From contig NZ_JFGT01000002.1 in assembly GCF_000599885.1 (NCBI RefSeq), forward strand, positions 124,001 through 188,000: 64,000 nucleotides of DNA, in the 5' to 3' direction. A program made the translations under genes and the position numbers. Below the pieces are notes generated by a model. That model was not told where the DNA came from. It made no database searches and saw nothing but the letters and a program-made list of their open reading frames with translations. Shown here piece after piece: positions 32,779 through 42,251 of the stretch (the stretch's first letter is position 1; the number at the start of each line of letters is the position of its first letter). Origin of the DNA: Pantoea sp. IMH. GTDB lineage: Bacteria > Pseudomonadota > Gammaproteobacteria > Enterobacterales > Enterobacteriaceae.

Positions 32779-33792
32779 TTATCTGTAACCGTTCGGATTC
32801 TTACTTTGCCAGTTCCAGGTATCACGCATCATCTCATCAATGCCGCGTGAGACGCGCCAGTCCAGCTCTTTGTCCGCCAGTGAGGCATCGGCCCAGAAGG
32901 CAGGCAGATCGCCATCGCGGCGCGGTTTGATGTCGTAAGGGATCTCCTTACCTGCCGCTTTCTCAAACGCCTTCACCATTTCCAGCACCGAGTAACCAAC
33001 GCCCGCGCCCAGGTTATAGGCTTTATAACCGGTGACCGCATCGATGTGATCCAGCGCTTTCAGATGCCCTTCCGCCAGATCCATGACGTGAATATAGTCA
33101 CGCTCGCCGGTGCCATCTTTGGTTGGGTAGTCACCACCAAAAATGCCCAGCTTCTCCAGACGGCCAATCGCAACCTGGGCGATGTATGGCAGCAGGTTGT
33201 TAGGAATGCCGTTCGGATCTTCGCCAATCTCACCAGACTCATGCGCGCCAACCGGGTTGAAGTAGCGCAGCGCGATGGCTTTAAACTCCGGGTTGGCTTT
33301 GGCATAGTCACGCAGAATCATCTCAACCATCAGCTTCGAGGTGCCGTAAGGGCTGGTCGTGCCGCCAATCGTTGTGGTTTCCACATAGGGGACAGGCGCA
33401 TCAGCACCATACACCGTCGCGGATGAACTGAAGATAAACTGATTGACGCCAGCAGCGCGCATCTCTTCCAGCAGAACCAGCGTCCCGGTGACGTTGTTCT
33501 GATAATAGGCCAGCGGAATACGGGTTGACTCCCCTACCGCCTTCAGGCCGGCAAAGTGGATGACCGCAGAGATATCATGCTGAGTAAAAAGATCGCGCAG
33601 GCAGGCGCGATCCAGAATGTCACCTTCGCAGAAGGCCGCCTTTTTGCCTGTCAGTTTCTCGACCCGGCTCAGGGATTCCCGTGAGGCGTTACTCAGGTTA
33701 TCCAGCACCACCACGTCGTCGCCACGCTCAAGCAGCGTCAGCACCGTGTGAGAACCGATGTAGCCCGCTCCGCCCGTAACTAAAATAGCCAT
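32779..33792 (-). CDS. galE: UDP-glucose 4-epimerase GalE
   Basis: Interconverts UDP-glucose and UDP-galactose with tightly bound NAD. The 337-residue SDR protein has [20 protein letters not shown], the catalytic Ser block FSSSATVYG, Tyr-x-x-x-Lys in [11 protein letters not shown], and [18 protein letters not shown]. Placed between galF and the O-antigen operon rather than in a gal operon, it can supply UDP-galactose for the galactose-rich exopolysaccharide and for O-antigen; an ams-linked galE is known in E. amylovora. GC-rich like the chromosome. Ends in its own terminator. Confidence 0.97.
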   Translation of the reverse strand: MAILVTGGAGYIGSHTVLTLLERGDDVVVLDNLSNASRESLSRVEKLTGKKAAFCEGDILDRACLRDLFTQHDISAVIHFAGLKAVGESTRIPLAYYQNNVTGTLVLLEEMRAAGVNQFIFSSSATVYGADAPVPYVETTTIGGTTSPYGTSKLMVEMILRDYAKANPEFKAIALRYFNPVGAHESGEIGEDPNGIPNNLLPYIAQVAIGRLEKLGIFGGDYPTKDGTGERDYIHVMDLAEGHLKALDHIDAVTGYKAYNLGAGVGYSVLEMVKAFEKAAGKEIPYDIKPRRDGDLPAFWADASLADKELDWRVSRGIDEMMRDTWNWQSKNPNGYR

Positions 33793-33843
33793 GTTAACTC
33801 CTTGTCAGCCCGCGCAGCGGCGCGGCCATGATCGAATGACGGA

Positions 33844-34740
33844 TTACTTTGCCAGAATGGTCTGGATAGCATCGCGGAATTCCCGGCCCTGCGCATTGTT
33901 ACGCAGTCCCCAGGAGACGAACGCTTTCATATAACCCAGCTTACGGCCACAGTCAAAACTTGTACCGGATAGCTGGTGCGCATCAACCGGCTGCTTTTTC
34001 GCCAGGCTGGCGATGGCGTCGGTGAGCTGATAACGGCCCCAGGCGCCCGGCTCCAGATTTTCCAGCTCAGCCCAGATATCCGCAGAGAGCACATAGCGTC
34101 CCACAGCAGCCAGGTCAGAATCAAGCGTCTGTGGATTTTCAGGTTTTTCAACGAAGTCGACGATCTCGCTGATCTGCCCTGGGTTATCCATCACGTCACG
34201 GGTTTTGATTACCGAGTATTCGCTCAGATCGGCTTCCGGCATGTGGTGAGCCAGTACCTGGCTGCGGCCAGTTTCTTCAAAGCGGGCAACCATCGCCGCC
34301 AGGTTATAGCGCAGCGGATCGGCGGTAGAGTCGTCCAGCAGCACATCCGGCAGGATAACCACAAAGGCTTCGTCATGCAACATAGGACGTGCGCAAAGGA
34401 TTGAGTTCGCCAGGCCCAGCGGCTGAGGCTGACGTACGTTCATGATAGTAACGCCCGGAGGACAAATTGACTGCACTTCACTCAGCAGTGAACGCTTGAC
34501 GCGCGCTTCCAGCAGCGCTTCCAGCTCATAGGAGGTGTCAAAATGGTTTTCAACGGCATTTTTCGAGGCGTGAGTGACCAGGACAATTTCCTTGATACCT
34601 GCCGCCACGCATTCGTCGATGATGTACTGAATCATCGGCTTATCCACGACGGGCAGCATCTCTTTAGGAATGGCTTTTGTAGCAGGGAGCATGTGCATAC
34701 CCAGACCCGCAACGGGGATAACTGCTTTAAGCTTGGTCAT
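33844..34740 (-). CDS. galF: UTP-glucose-1-phosphate uridylyltransferase-like GalF
   Basis: GalU-family protein. The 298-residue product has [26 protein letters not shown], where the His-Met after GLG (GalU has Thr-Arg) marks GalF, plus [17 protein letters not shown] and [13 protein letters not shown]. GalF has weak pyrophosphorylase activity and is thought to modulate UDP-glucose supply. It is the classic left marker of O-antigen loci. It precedes galE with a 51-nt gap that contains a GC hairpin without T-run. Confidence 0.94.
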   Translation of the reverse strand: MTKLKAVIPVAGLGMHMLPATKAIPKEMLPVVDKPMIQYIIDECVAAGIKEIVLVTHASKNAVENHFDTSYELEALLEARVKRSLLSEVQSICPPGVTIMNVRQPQPLGLANSILCARPMLHDEAFVVILPDVLLDDSTADPLRYNLAAMVARFEETGRSQVLAHHMPEADLSEYSVIKTRDVMDNPGQISEIVDFVEKPENPQTLDSDLAAVGRYVLSADIWAELENLEPGAWGRYQLTDAIASLAKKQPVDAHQLSGTSFDCGRKLGYMKAFVSWGLRNNAQGREFRDAIQTILAK

Positions 34741-34981
34741 AATTTTTCCATATAAATGAGGTAAAAAGCGTTCATCGATTATGCATTAAAGAAATGATTA
34801 GCAAGTATAATCTTAATCTGAAAATGGTATCGCTGAAGGCCTTAATTAACCCACTATCAGGCAAAAGTAACCCGTGGATTTGCCTTAAGAGGCGGCATGA
34901 TTATTAAGCGGAAATAACTATCAGGCGATGGGTATAATTTCACACCATTTTATCCCGCGTAATATTAAGCCGACTAAAATA

Positions 34982-35014
34982 AAAAAAGGCAACCGTCTGC
35001 ACGGTTACCTTTTG
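34982..35014 (-). terminator. ams operon terminator
   Basis: On the minus strand AAGGTAACCGT and ACGGTTGCCTT pair (one mismatch) around a 4-nt loop (34997-35000) and run into seven T residues (34981-34987). It lies just past the amsL stop and closes the exopolysaccharide operon. The remaining bases up to galF (34741-34980) show no gene and presumably hold the galF promoter. Confidence 0.88.
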
Positions 35015-35033
35015 TTTAACATGAAATTTAACG

Positions 35034-36374
35034 TCAGAACCAACCGCTAAACCACTCAGGCCGGATATAGAGATTATAGTAGCTGACAAGCCCCATAATA
35101 CCCACGAAAGCCACCGAGACGGCTACCCACTGTCGGGCATAGGGGATAAAGCCAATACCAATGACAGGTTTGATAAAGAACGGATGGGCGAAGGCTGAAA
35201 TCAGTACCTGGGAGAGTGAGAGCGTCAGCGCCACGTACCAAACGTTCGGGTAGAACCAGGTCGTTGCCAGCACCATTACCACGATGATACTTGCCACCAC
35301 GTTCCAGTAGAACTCGGAGTTGGTACGGCCGTTTGCCTGCGAAATGGCCCCGGTCAGCCCGCCCATAGGTCTCAGCATACCAAACAGCAGCATCAGTGGG
35401 ATAAGGTGCCCTACCGTTTCATGCGCCGGTCCATAAAGTACCCGGACAATCACTGGCGAGAGAATGCCGATGCCCAGATAGAGCAGGCTGCTGAACAACA
35501 TAATGACCAGCGTGCCCTTCAGGAACAGCTTCTGCAACTGCGCCGGCTCATGCTGCTTCTCAGCAAAGCGCGGCAGCGCAAGACGGTTAATCACCGGCGT
35601 AACCAGCTTGAGCGGCTGAAGCACCAGCTCCTTCGCCAGCGAGTAAATGCCCAACATTTCTGCGCCCATAACTTTGCCCACAATCAGCGAGTCGGCCTGG
35701 GTGCGAAGCTGGTTAATGGTCTGGGAACCCAGCTGGTAAATGCCATACTTAATGGAGCTGAAAAAGGTCGTCTTATCAAATTCAAAAGTGGGGCGCCAGG
35801 ACTTTTCGCCAAACCAGATCATGCACATAATACGCATAACGGCATTTGCAAATAAGCCAAGAATAACGGCAGAGACATTCAGCGGCGTGTAATAAAGCAG
35901 ACCCACGGTGAACAGAAAGGCCAGCAGTTTCGTGACCATTTCTATTTTCGCCAGCAGCACCATGCGTTTGGTTTTAATAAAATGCGCCTGATATTGCGAC
36001 AGCGAACCCAGCACCAGGAAGTTAAGACTTGTGAGCATAATCAGCCCGGTCAGCTGCGGAATATGGTAAAAATGCGCGATCGGCCACGCGATCGCAATCA
36101 GCAGCAGGCCGGTCAGCAGGCTGAGCAGCACGTTCACCCAGTAGATAGTACTCTGTTCTTTACGGGTAATGTTCTGGCGATGCACAATATAGCTGCTCAT
36201 CCCCATATCCTGAAGGACCATCGCCACCGCCAGGATCGCATTGATAATCGCCAGGATACCCAGTTCACTCGTTTCAAGCTTGCGGGCGAGCACGCCAAGC
36301 TGCATCACCTGAAGCGCGGCGGCAAAGCAGGTGCCGCCAAAAAGCCATGCGGCCTGGTTTTTTAAACCACTCAC
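35034..36374 (-). CDS. amsL: Exopolysaccharide repeat-unit flippase AmsL (Wzx type)
   Basis: A 446-residue polytopic protein of the MOP exporter superfamily with 12-14 predicted helices, starting MSGLKNQAAWLFGGTCFAAALQ and containing the polysaccharide-transport block FSSIKYGIYQLGSQTINQLRTQADSLI (here cut as YGIYQLGSQTINQLRTQADS) typical of Wzx/WzxC. It moves lipid-linked EPS units across the inner membrane. Last gene of the operon; its start overlaps amsK by 4 nt, and the position corresponds to amsL in amylovoran clusters. Confidence 0.9.
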   Translation of the reverse strand: MSGLKNQAAWLFGGTCFAAALQVMQLGVLARKLETSELGILAIINAILAVAMVLQDMGMSSYIVHRQNITRKEQSTIYWVNVLLSLLTGLLLIAIAWPIAHFYHIPQLTGLIMLTSLNFLVLGSLSQYQAHFIKTKRMVLLAKIEMVTKLLAFLFTVGLLYYTPLNVSAVILGLFANAVMRIMCMIWFGEKSWRPTFEFDKTTFFSSIKYGIYQLGSQTINQLRTQADSLIVGKVMGAEMLGIYSLAKELVLQPLKLVTPVINRLALPRFAEKQHEPAQLQKLFLKGTLVIMLFSSLLYLGIGILSPVIVRVLYGPAHETVGHLIPLMLLFGMLRPMGGLTGAISQANGRTNSEFYWNVVASIIVVMVLATTWFYPNVWYVALTLSLSQVLISAFAHPFFIKPVIGIGFIPYARQWVAVSVAFVGIMGLVSYYNLYIRPEWFSGWF

Positions 36375-37594
36375 GCCAGTTGCTCCAGAATTTTCGCCAG
36401 ATCACGGTAGGCGATATGCTGATTAAATTCCGTTTCCACTTTTTCTCTCGCGGCATGCACTACGGGCGCGACGTCAACTTCACTCTTCGCCAATCTGAGC
36501 AGGATTTCACCCAGTGCTTTCGCATCCCCTTCTGGCGCCAGCCAGCCGGAAACGTTGTTTTCAATAAGCTCAGGAATGCCGCTGTGATCGGTGGAAACAA
36601 CCGGCAGTCCTACCGCCATCGCTTCCATCAGTGCAACAGGGATCCCTTCCATATCGCCATCGGCGGCGGTGAGAGACGGTAACAGGAAAATGTCCGCTTC
36701 ATCGAGATAACGCTTAATCTCCTCCTGCGGCTTAAAACCCACCATTTTCACGTTCTCTTCCAGATTCCATTTACGGATGTCTGCCTGAAGTGCTTCCTCA
36801 AGGTCGCCATTGCCGATGATGGTGTATTCAAAGTTGGCGCCCTGATCTCTCAGGTATTTGCAGGCTTCAACGGCGACGTTAAGGCCTTTTTTCTCGGTCA
36901 GACGGGCAACGGAGAGGATGCGCAGCGGCGAGTGAAGCGATTCGCGCGCCTTAAAATTGAATTTCTCAGGCTCAATCCCCATCCGGGTAACCTGAATTTT
37001 TTCGGGCGGACAGCCCATGGTAATCAGCTTGTTTTTCCACAGATTACTGATCGGCAGCAGCAGTTCGCTCTGGCGGAAAAGGTGCTGGTAATCCTGTTTA
37101 TGTTCTTCGAGAATATGCCGGCGGGAAATATCGGCACCGTGAAAAACGGTTACCTGTTTACCGCGCAGCACATTAAGCTCACGCAATTTATTTGCCAGCG
37201 CGCCCGCATAACCGAAGTGCACCAGAAAAACGTCCGCCGTGATGGTCTCTTTGGCGTGGGCGACAATCGCCGGCAGCAGCAGTTTGATAGACTGTGCCCC
37301 ATAGCGGCCCACGTTCAGCGATTTGAACGTCGCTGGCTTAAAGATTTTTGGCAGGACAATTTGCAGACGCTGCTTCAGCTTTTCCTTACCGGTATCTTTA
37401 TCTTCAGGAAGAAGGTAATGAATCTTATCGGCCAGGTTATATTGGTCGAAAGCACCATGCCGGTTAACCAGATCGCCGGGAAAAACCGAAATGATGTCAA
37501 CGTCATAGCCGTTGTCAATAAAATGGATGACCTGATTAAGCACGAAGGTCTCTGACGAGACCGGAAACCGCATAGTGAAGAAGGTAAGTTTCAT
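36371..37594 (-). CDS. amsK: GT4 glycosyltransferase AmsK
   Basis: A 407-residue GT-B fold transferase of the amylovoran/colanic-acid (WcaL-like) type. The C-terminal domain has ILSVARLTEKKGLNVAVEAC, the glycine-rich NGDLEEALQ region, and the E-x7-E motif in DMEGIPVALMEAMAVGLPVV (about residues 305-325). It adds a sugar to the cytoplasmic repeat unit. It follows amsJ by 4 nt and overlaps amsL by 4 nt. Confidence 0.9.
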   Translation of the reverse strand: MKLTFFTMRFPVSSETFVLNQVIHFIDNGYDVDIISVFPGDLVNRHGAFDQYNLADKIHYLLPEDKDTGKEKLKQRLQIVLPKIFKPATFKSLNVGRYGAQSIKLLLPAIVAHAKETITADVFLVHFGYAGALANKLRELNVLRGKQVTVFHGADISRRHILEEHKQDYQHLFRQSELLLPISNLWKNKLITMGCPPEKIQVTRMGIEPEKFNFKARESLHSPLRILSVARLTEKKGLNVAVEACKYLRDQGANFEYTIIGNGDLEEALQADIRKWNLEENVKMVGFKPQEEIKRYLDEADIFLLPSLTAADGDMEGIPVALMEAMAVGLPVVSTDHSGIPELIENNVSGWLAPEGDAKALGEILLRLAKSEVDVAPVVHAAREKVETEFNQHIAYRDLAKILEQLA

Positions 37595-37598
37595 CGAT

Positions 37599-38846
37599 TC
37601 ACCCTAAAATCCTGACGACGTCTTCAGTAATTTTATTTCCGAGGATCCTTTCCTGTTCAACTGCGAGATCGACCTGCTGCTTCACCGCCTCGTAGTTATC
37701 CAGGATGCCATTGACTTTAGTGATGATGCTGCCATCCATTAAACTTTTCACATCGGTCGCCATATCCGGCAGGCCCAGCTGATTCATTACGCCCAGCGAT
37801 TTGTGCTCATAGTTAATCGCCACGGCAGGTGTCCCAAAGTTCATGGAGATTATCGCGGAGTGCAGGCGGGTCCCGATGGTCAGATGACATCCGGCCAGCA
37901 AAATACCCAGCTCCAGATCGTTGAATTCATCCATAATGACGTGGTAATTCTCTTTCTCAACCACCTGATCGCGCAGCGTCATGGCGACCATACGGTCATC
38001 TTTATGATAACTGTCGATGCCGGTACAGGTAGACATCGCCACGACCTGGTAGCCACGGGCAATCATGGCATTAATTACTTTGCCGTAAGCGGCCTCATAT
38101 TCCTGCTGCGTGATGCCCAGACGTTTATCAAACGGCGCCAGTTCACGGACCGTGATGGCAATTGTTTTTTTCGCAGCAATCTGCTGCTGCCAGTGAACCA
38201 GGTTATAAGCAGGTGATTCCACATTGCGCGCCCGGACCAGGAAGGCAGTGTCCGCGCCCTGCACCACTTTCTCTGTGGTAATGTTACTTTTCTTCATCAT
38301 TTCCAGGCTGACGCTTTCGCGCAGTACAAGGCTGTTCACCCGGGCGAAGACAAAATTGGCAATTTCGTTGAATCTTTCTTTCTGGAAAGGTCCGACGCTG
38401 TGCCCAATCATATAGACAGGTTTTTTCGCCAGCAGCGCACAAAGCGAGTGCTCAAACTGTAATGGGCCATAAAGATCAACAAAGAATGATCCCCCCACCT
38501 GAATAACAGCATCATACTGCTGAAGCTTATTGGTGAAATCCTGCAAATATTTAGGAACGGCGAAAGACTTAAATATCCCGCGCCCGCTGATATGCGCCAT
38601 CATAATTTTTGGCATCAGTCGGCGTTTTACCTTATCGATCAGCCGGCTCTTCTTTTTCGTTTCCAGGTAGAGTTCATCCGGCATGATCTCCCGCTGCAGA
38701 AGATATCCTGAGCTGGTGGGATAGCGACTGATGACATCTATTTCCAGGTCGTTTCTTGCGAGGTTAAGCGAATCAATAATCCCACGTAAAATAGCGCCAT
38801 CACCACGATTTCCACAGGTGTGATTGCCAACCAACAAAATCTTCAT
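37599..38846 (-). CDS. amsJ: Polysaccharide pyruvyl transferase AmsJ
   Basis: PF04230-type ketal pyruvyltransferase, similar to WcaK of the colanic acid cluster; expected to add the acidic pyruvate to the EPS side chain. The 415-residue product begins MKILLVGNHTCGNRGDGAILRG and has the late conserved block CHLTIGTRLHSAIISMNFGTPAVAI with the Arg/His pair typical of the family. ATG 38846 has GGGG just upstream; a TTG 4 codons earlier is not preferred. Together with amsK it forms the distal part of the operon. Confidence 0.9.
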   Translation of the reverse strand: MKILLVGNHTCGNRGDGAILRGIIDSLNLARNDLEIDVISRYPTSSGYLLQREIMPDELYLETKKKSRLIDKVKRRLMPKIMMAHISGRGIFKSFAVPKYLQDFTNKLQQYDAVIQVGGSFFVDLYGPLQFEHSLCALLAKKPVYMIGHSVGPFQKERFNEIANFVFARVNSLVLRESVSLEMMKKSNITTEKVVQGADTAFLVRARNVESPAYNLVHWQQQIAAKKTIAITVRELAPFDKRLGITQQEYEAAYGKVINAMIARGYQVVAMSTCTGIDSYHKDDRMVAMTLRDQVVEKENYHVIMDEFNDLELGILLAGCHLTIGTRLHSAIISMNFGTPAVAINYEHKSLGVMNQLGLPDMATDVKSLMDGSIITKVNGILDNYEAVKQQVDLAVEQERILGNKITEDVVRILG

Positions 38847-39030
38847 AGAACCCCACAAGTTTTTTTGTAATTTTACAATATATTATTAACCATGCCGGCT
38901 AAATAATTAAGAGTAATTATCCTAAAAATCAACAGAGTACTCCGTCTGAAGCTTTACAGAAGGAGGTGACGTAACGTGACATTCACTGGCAGGTTACTGC
39001 TCTGCACCGGGCAAAAACCCGGCAAATCGC

Positions 39031-41256
39031 TTATTTTTTTAAGGCAAACCAAGGTACGGCAACCTGCTGACCATTCACCACCACCGAGATATAGCCGCCC
39101 GGCTGTGAAGTCTCGACCTCCTCTTCTTTGAGGCGCCGCGACTGCATTAACAGATCGCCCTGCTCATTAGCACCGATGCCCGCTTTTCCGTTGTGCAGTG
39201 AAAAACGACGCACCGCACGGTGCGCTTTATCCCCTTGAGGCGGATTTTCTGCACTCATCTTGCTGTCAAAGCGAGCACACTGACCGGTGCTGAACCGATC
39301 CTTCGCCGTGGTTTTCATTAACACGCCTGCTGAACCGACCCAACCCGTCAGCTTTACATAGACTCTGGTATCCGCATCTTGCCTGGTGGTATAGATCACA
39401 TCGACGATGGGACTGCTGCCTTCAGCATGCCAGCTGGCTTCAAAGCCTTTCACCTTCCGGTGTAAACTGATTAGCGCCCTGCCGCCCGTGTTACGATCAA
39501 CAACAACATTTTTGAGCGGCTTGCTGTCTGTACCGTTACTGAACTGCGACTGACCCAGTATTTCGATTTCCCAGCTGTCGCCCACGTCCGGCGTATGGAT
39601 GTTACCAAGCAGAAACCATTTTTCCTGATTGCTGTGGTTTTCAAGGCGAAAGCGGGAAGTCAGATAGTTGTACTTCATGCTGCCATCAACCGCGATCCCC
39701 CAGGATTCCACGCGGGTGGAGCCACGCTCGAAGGCGCTGAGCCATTCATCTCCGCTCTGCGAGTTATCAATCCAGCTACCGGACTGCAGATTGGTCTGGC
39801 GCATATTAAGCCGCGAGAAGTGGGCATTCAGCGGATTATCACAATCCTCAAGACTCAACGCATCGACAATCCACTGTCCGTTGGAAATATCGCCGGGAAA
39901 CTCGCTATGTTCGATCCAGCCGTTATGGATGAGGGACTGTGTACAACGAGGCAGATTAAGCACTTTGCCTTTGGTGCAATATTGCACGTTGAAATTGGAG
40001 AGTTCGATCGCCGTGCTGTGATCCCAGTTGCCTTTTTTGGTCATAGACCAGGTGGCTTTAATCACATCGCCGGTGCAGCGCTTTGCATACCATTGATCAA
40101 CTTTACAGTCGAGCGTATCGATCAGGCTGAGCGAGACGCCCCCGACATTAACGAAACGCAAACAGGAACCCCGGAAATATTGTCCGGCCGGGCAACTGTT
40201 ATGGAAAATGCCCTGCGTATTTGCGCTTTTATTGGTCTGGCCGTCGAAACTGATATTGCTGATTTCAACCCAGCGGGCATTTACCTTAAACAGGAAGTCG
40301 GCATTGCCATCTGAAAGCAGCGTGGTGGACGGAAAATAGCCGAAATTAACCGTCGCGCCTGATAGCCTGAAAAAAGGCAGATAGTTATCTGCAATATCAA
40401 ATGAAGAGAGAAAGAAACGCCCGGCGGGAAACTGGATCGACAATCGCTGGTTTTTATTCTGCGCCCAGCGATACATCGCCATCACGGCAGGGCGGCAATC
40501 CGTTTCGCCGTCCGCGATCGCGCCGAAGTCAAACAGCGTCATCCGGTTGAGATCGTCAGCTACACGACGCCAGTGATAATCTTTGCCCGCTGAAGCAATA
40601 TAGCCGCCGTCATCTTCCGCCTGCGTAAGTTCACCGACAAACGCGCCGCCGCCCACGTTTGATCCCGTATGCCAGCCCTGAAGGCGTACTTTCGCACCGG
40701 CAAAGAGCGGGCGCGTCTGCTGAAGATCGGCCCAGGAGGCGATCTCTCCGATAAGCTGATAGCCCGAGGGCTGAGCGAGGCGGCGGCTGAATTCAGACAC
40801 GCCGCTGTTTTTCACATCCGGAACGTAGAACAGCTGCTCATCGCGATCGTTATAGAGCGCCATTGAGTATTCGCTGTCTGACCAGAGCGCGCCTTTTTCA
40901 GCCACAAATTTCTTCAACGTGTCGCTGGTCAGCATAATGGGCTGCTGCAGCAGAGCGACCTCACCCCGGGCATTCTTAAAGAAGACGTCGGCGAGGTTCT
41001 GCGGCTGGGTCGGGTCCTGACCCGCTTTCCCTATATAAAGCTTACCCCTGAAATCCTGCCAGAAGCGGTCCGGCATGGTAAAGACATCGTCAGGGGAGAA
41101 AATAGGCACGTCGCTTTTGGGAATGGCTTCTTTAGGGACTTTTTTAAGTTTTACCGGCCCCCACTCATCGCCACGCGCCTGGGCTGGCAGCGCGCCTAAT
41201 GCCGCGGTAGCCACAACCGAAGAGAATGCTGTCCGGATTAAATCTCTGCGTTTCAT
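39031..41256 (-). CDS. amsF: Secreted tailspike-like EPS-processing protein AmsF
   Basis: A 741-residue exported protein. The signal peptide begins MKRRDLIRTAF (twin-arginine-like; Sec use also possible) with cleavage after AQA at about 27. Residues about 59-148 (TMPDRFWQDFRGKLYIGKAG, then DPTQPQN and YSMALYNDRDEQ) resemble the P22-type tailspike head-binding domain. From about 240 the FDFGAIADGETDCRPAV motif opens a right-handed parallel beta-helix of the pectate-lyase/tailspike type. The stewartan counterpart WceF is described as a tailspike-like glycanase, so AmsF probably cuts or matures the secreted polymer in the periplasm or outside. The catalytic residues cannot be placed from sequence alone. 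Confidence 0.87.
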   Translation of the reverse strand: MKRRDLIRTAFSSVVATAALGALPAQARGDEWGPVKLKKVPKEAIPKSDVPIFSPDDVFTMPDRFWQDFRGKLYIGKAGQDPTQPQNLADVFFKNARGEVALLQQPIMLTSDTLKKFVAEKGALWSDSEYSMALYNDRDEQLFYVPDVKNSGVSEFSRRLAQPSGYQLIGEIASWADLQQTRPLFAGAKVRLQGWHTGSNVGGGAFVGELTQAEDDGGYIASAGKDYHWRRVADDLNRMTLFDFGAIADGETDCRPAVMAMYRWAQNKNQRLSIQFPAGRFFLSSFDIADNYLPFFRLSGATVNFGYFPSTTLLSDGNADFLFKVNARWVEISNISFDGQTNKSANTQGIFHNSCPAGQYFRGSCLRFVNVGGVSLSLIDTLDCKVDQWYAKRCTGDVIKATWSMTKKGNWDHSTAIELSNFNVQYCTKGKVLNLPRCTQSLIHNGWIEHSEFPGDISNGQWIVDALSLEDCDNPLNAHFSRLNMRQTNLQSGSWIDNSQSGDEWLSAFERGSTRVESWGIAVDGSMKYNYLTSRFRLENHSNQEKWFLLGNIHTPDVGDSWEIEILGQSQFSNGTDSKPLKNVVVDRNTGGRALISLHRKVKGFEASWHAEGSSPIVDVIYTTRQDADTRVYVKLTGWVGSAGVLMKTTAKDRFSTGQCARFDSKMSAENPPQGDKAHRAVRRFSLHNGKAGIGANEQGDLLMQSRRLKEEEVETSQPGGYISVVVNGQQVAVPWFALKK

Positions 41257-41438
41257 AGAAAATTCCGTGGTTAATTAATGAATTGCGGGTATTTATCCAG
41301 AGTATTTTTGCGCCGGGCTGTTATTTGTATTTTGCTTCCTGGGCCGCGACTGCCGCTAAAAGCGGCAGCGGGTCCTGCCGGCTTGCGTATTAGCCCTCTT
41401 CAAGGGGCTATTACTGAGATAAACATGGCGTGACTGGC

Positions 41439-42239
41439 TCAGCCTTTGCGATCTTTCTCATAGAGAAACTGCATCACGCTGGCAGGCATCACACGCGTGG
41501 AAGTGCGGATCAAAAAGTAGAGCGTGCCGTTTATCAGGTTGGTCTGTTTCAGCTTCATCTTGAGCGCATAAAGCTGCATTTCACTTTTGATATAGGTCAT
41601 GCCGCGACGCTTGCTCACCATCTCGCTGCCAGCCCTGACCTTCATCAGCACCTCATGCTGATTGGCGACCTGATAACCCTGCGCCATCATCCGCAGCCAC
41701 AGGTTGTAATCTTCCATAAACAGGTGATGCTGATAGCTGCCTGCTGCAATCACTTTATCTTTACGGAACACCACGCACATATGGTTGAACGGGTTTTTCA
41801 TTCGCGCGAACTGGCGGATCTCTTCATTGCTGAGCGGCAGGCGTTTCAGACGCTCTTTGCCATGCTCATCAAACTCAATGACGGCAGCGCCCAGCAACGC
41901 CACATCGGGATGCGCTTCCATATAAGGGATCTGCATGGCAAAACGTTCAGGCAGGCAGATATCGTCGGTATCCATACGCGCCACGATATTGTGCGTACAG
42001 CGATCGAGGCCTGCGTTTAACGCTTTGCCCAGCCCGACATTCTTCTCCAGCGGTAAGATGATTATCGGGAGTAACCCCATCCACTTCTCCACCACGGCCT
42101 TCAGCGTGTCGCCGACCAGACCGTCATAGACCAGGACAATTTCATCCGCCTGCAGCGTCTGCTGATGTAAACTTTGCAGGCACTGTTCGAGATTGTCGGC
42201 CTTTTCCCGGTTATAGAGTGAAATAAGTACTGAAAACAT
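41439..42239 (-). CDS. amsE: GT2 glycosyltransferase AmsE
   Basis: A 266-residue GT-A transferase: FSVLISLYNREKADNLEQCL, EIVLVYDGL, GLGKALNAGLDRCTHNIVAR followed by the DxD motif MDTDDICLPERF (about residue 92), and MEDYNLWLRMMAQGY. This matches AmsE/WcaE-type family members and the amylovoran order. It adds one sugar to the EPS unit. The 182 nt between it and amsF contain a perfect 8-bp CTGCCGCT/AGCGGCAG hairpin without T-run. Confidence 0.9.
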   Translation of the reverse strand: MFSVLISLYNREKADNLEQCLQSLHQQTLQADEIVLVYDGLVGDTLKAVVEKWMGLLPIIILPLEKNVGLGKALNAGLDRCTHNIVARMDTDDICLPERFAMQIPYMEAHPDVALLGAAVIEFDEHGKERLKRLPLSNEEIRQFARMKNPFNHMCVVFRKDKVIAAGSYQHHLFMEDYNLWLRMMAQGYQVANQHEVLMKVRAGSEMVSKRRGMTYIKSEMQLYALKMKLKQTNLINGTLYFLIRTSTRVMPASVMQFLYEKDRKG

Positions 42240-42251
42240 ATTACCTTCTTA

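Noticed and set aside
33844-34740. Call as GalU
   Set aside because: The [11 protein letters not shown] sequence at the active-site loop and the position beside galE and the O-antigen locus mark GalF; GalU has GLGTRMLPATK.
41257-41438. Intrinsic terminators between amsF and amsE
   Set aside because: Two good hairpins exist (CTGCCGCT/AGCGGCAG and TAGCCC/GGGCTA), but neither is followed by a T-run on the coding strand.
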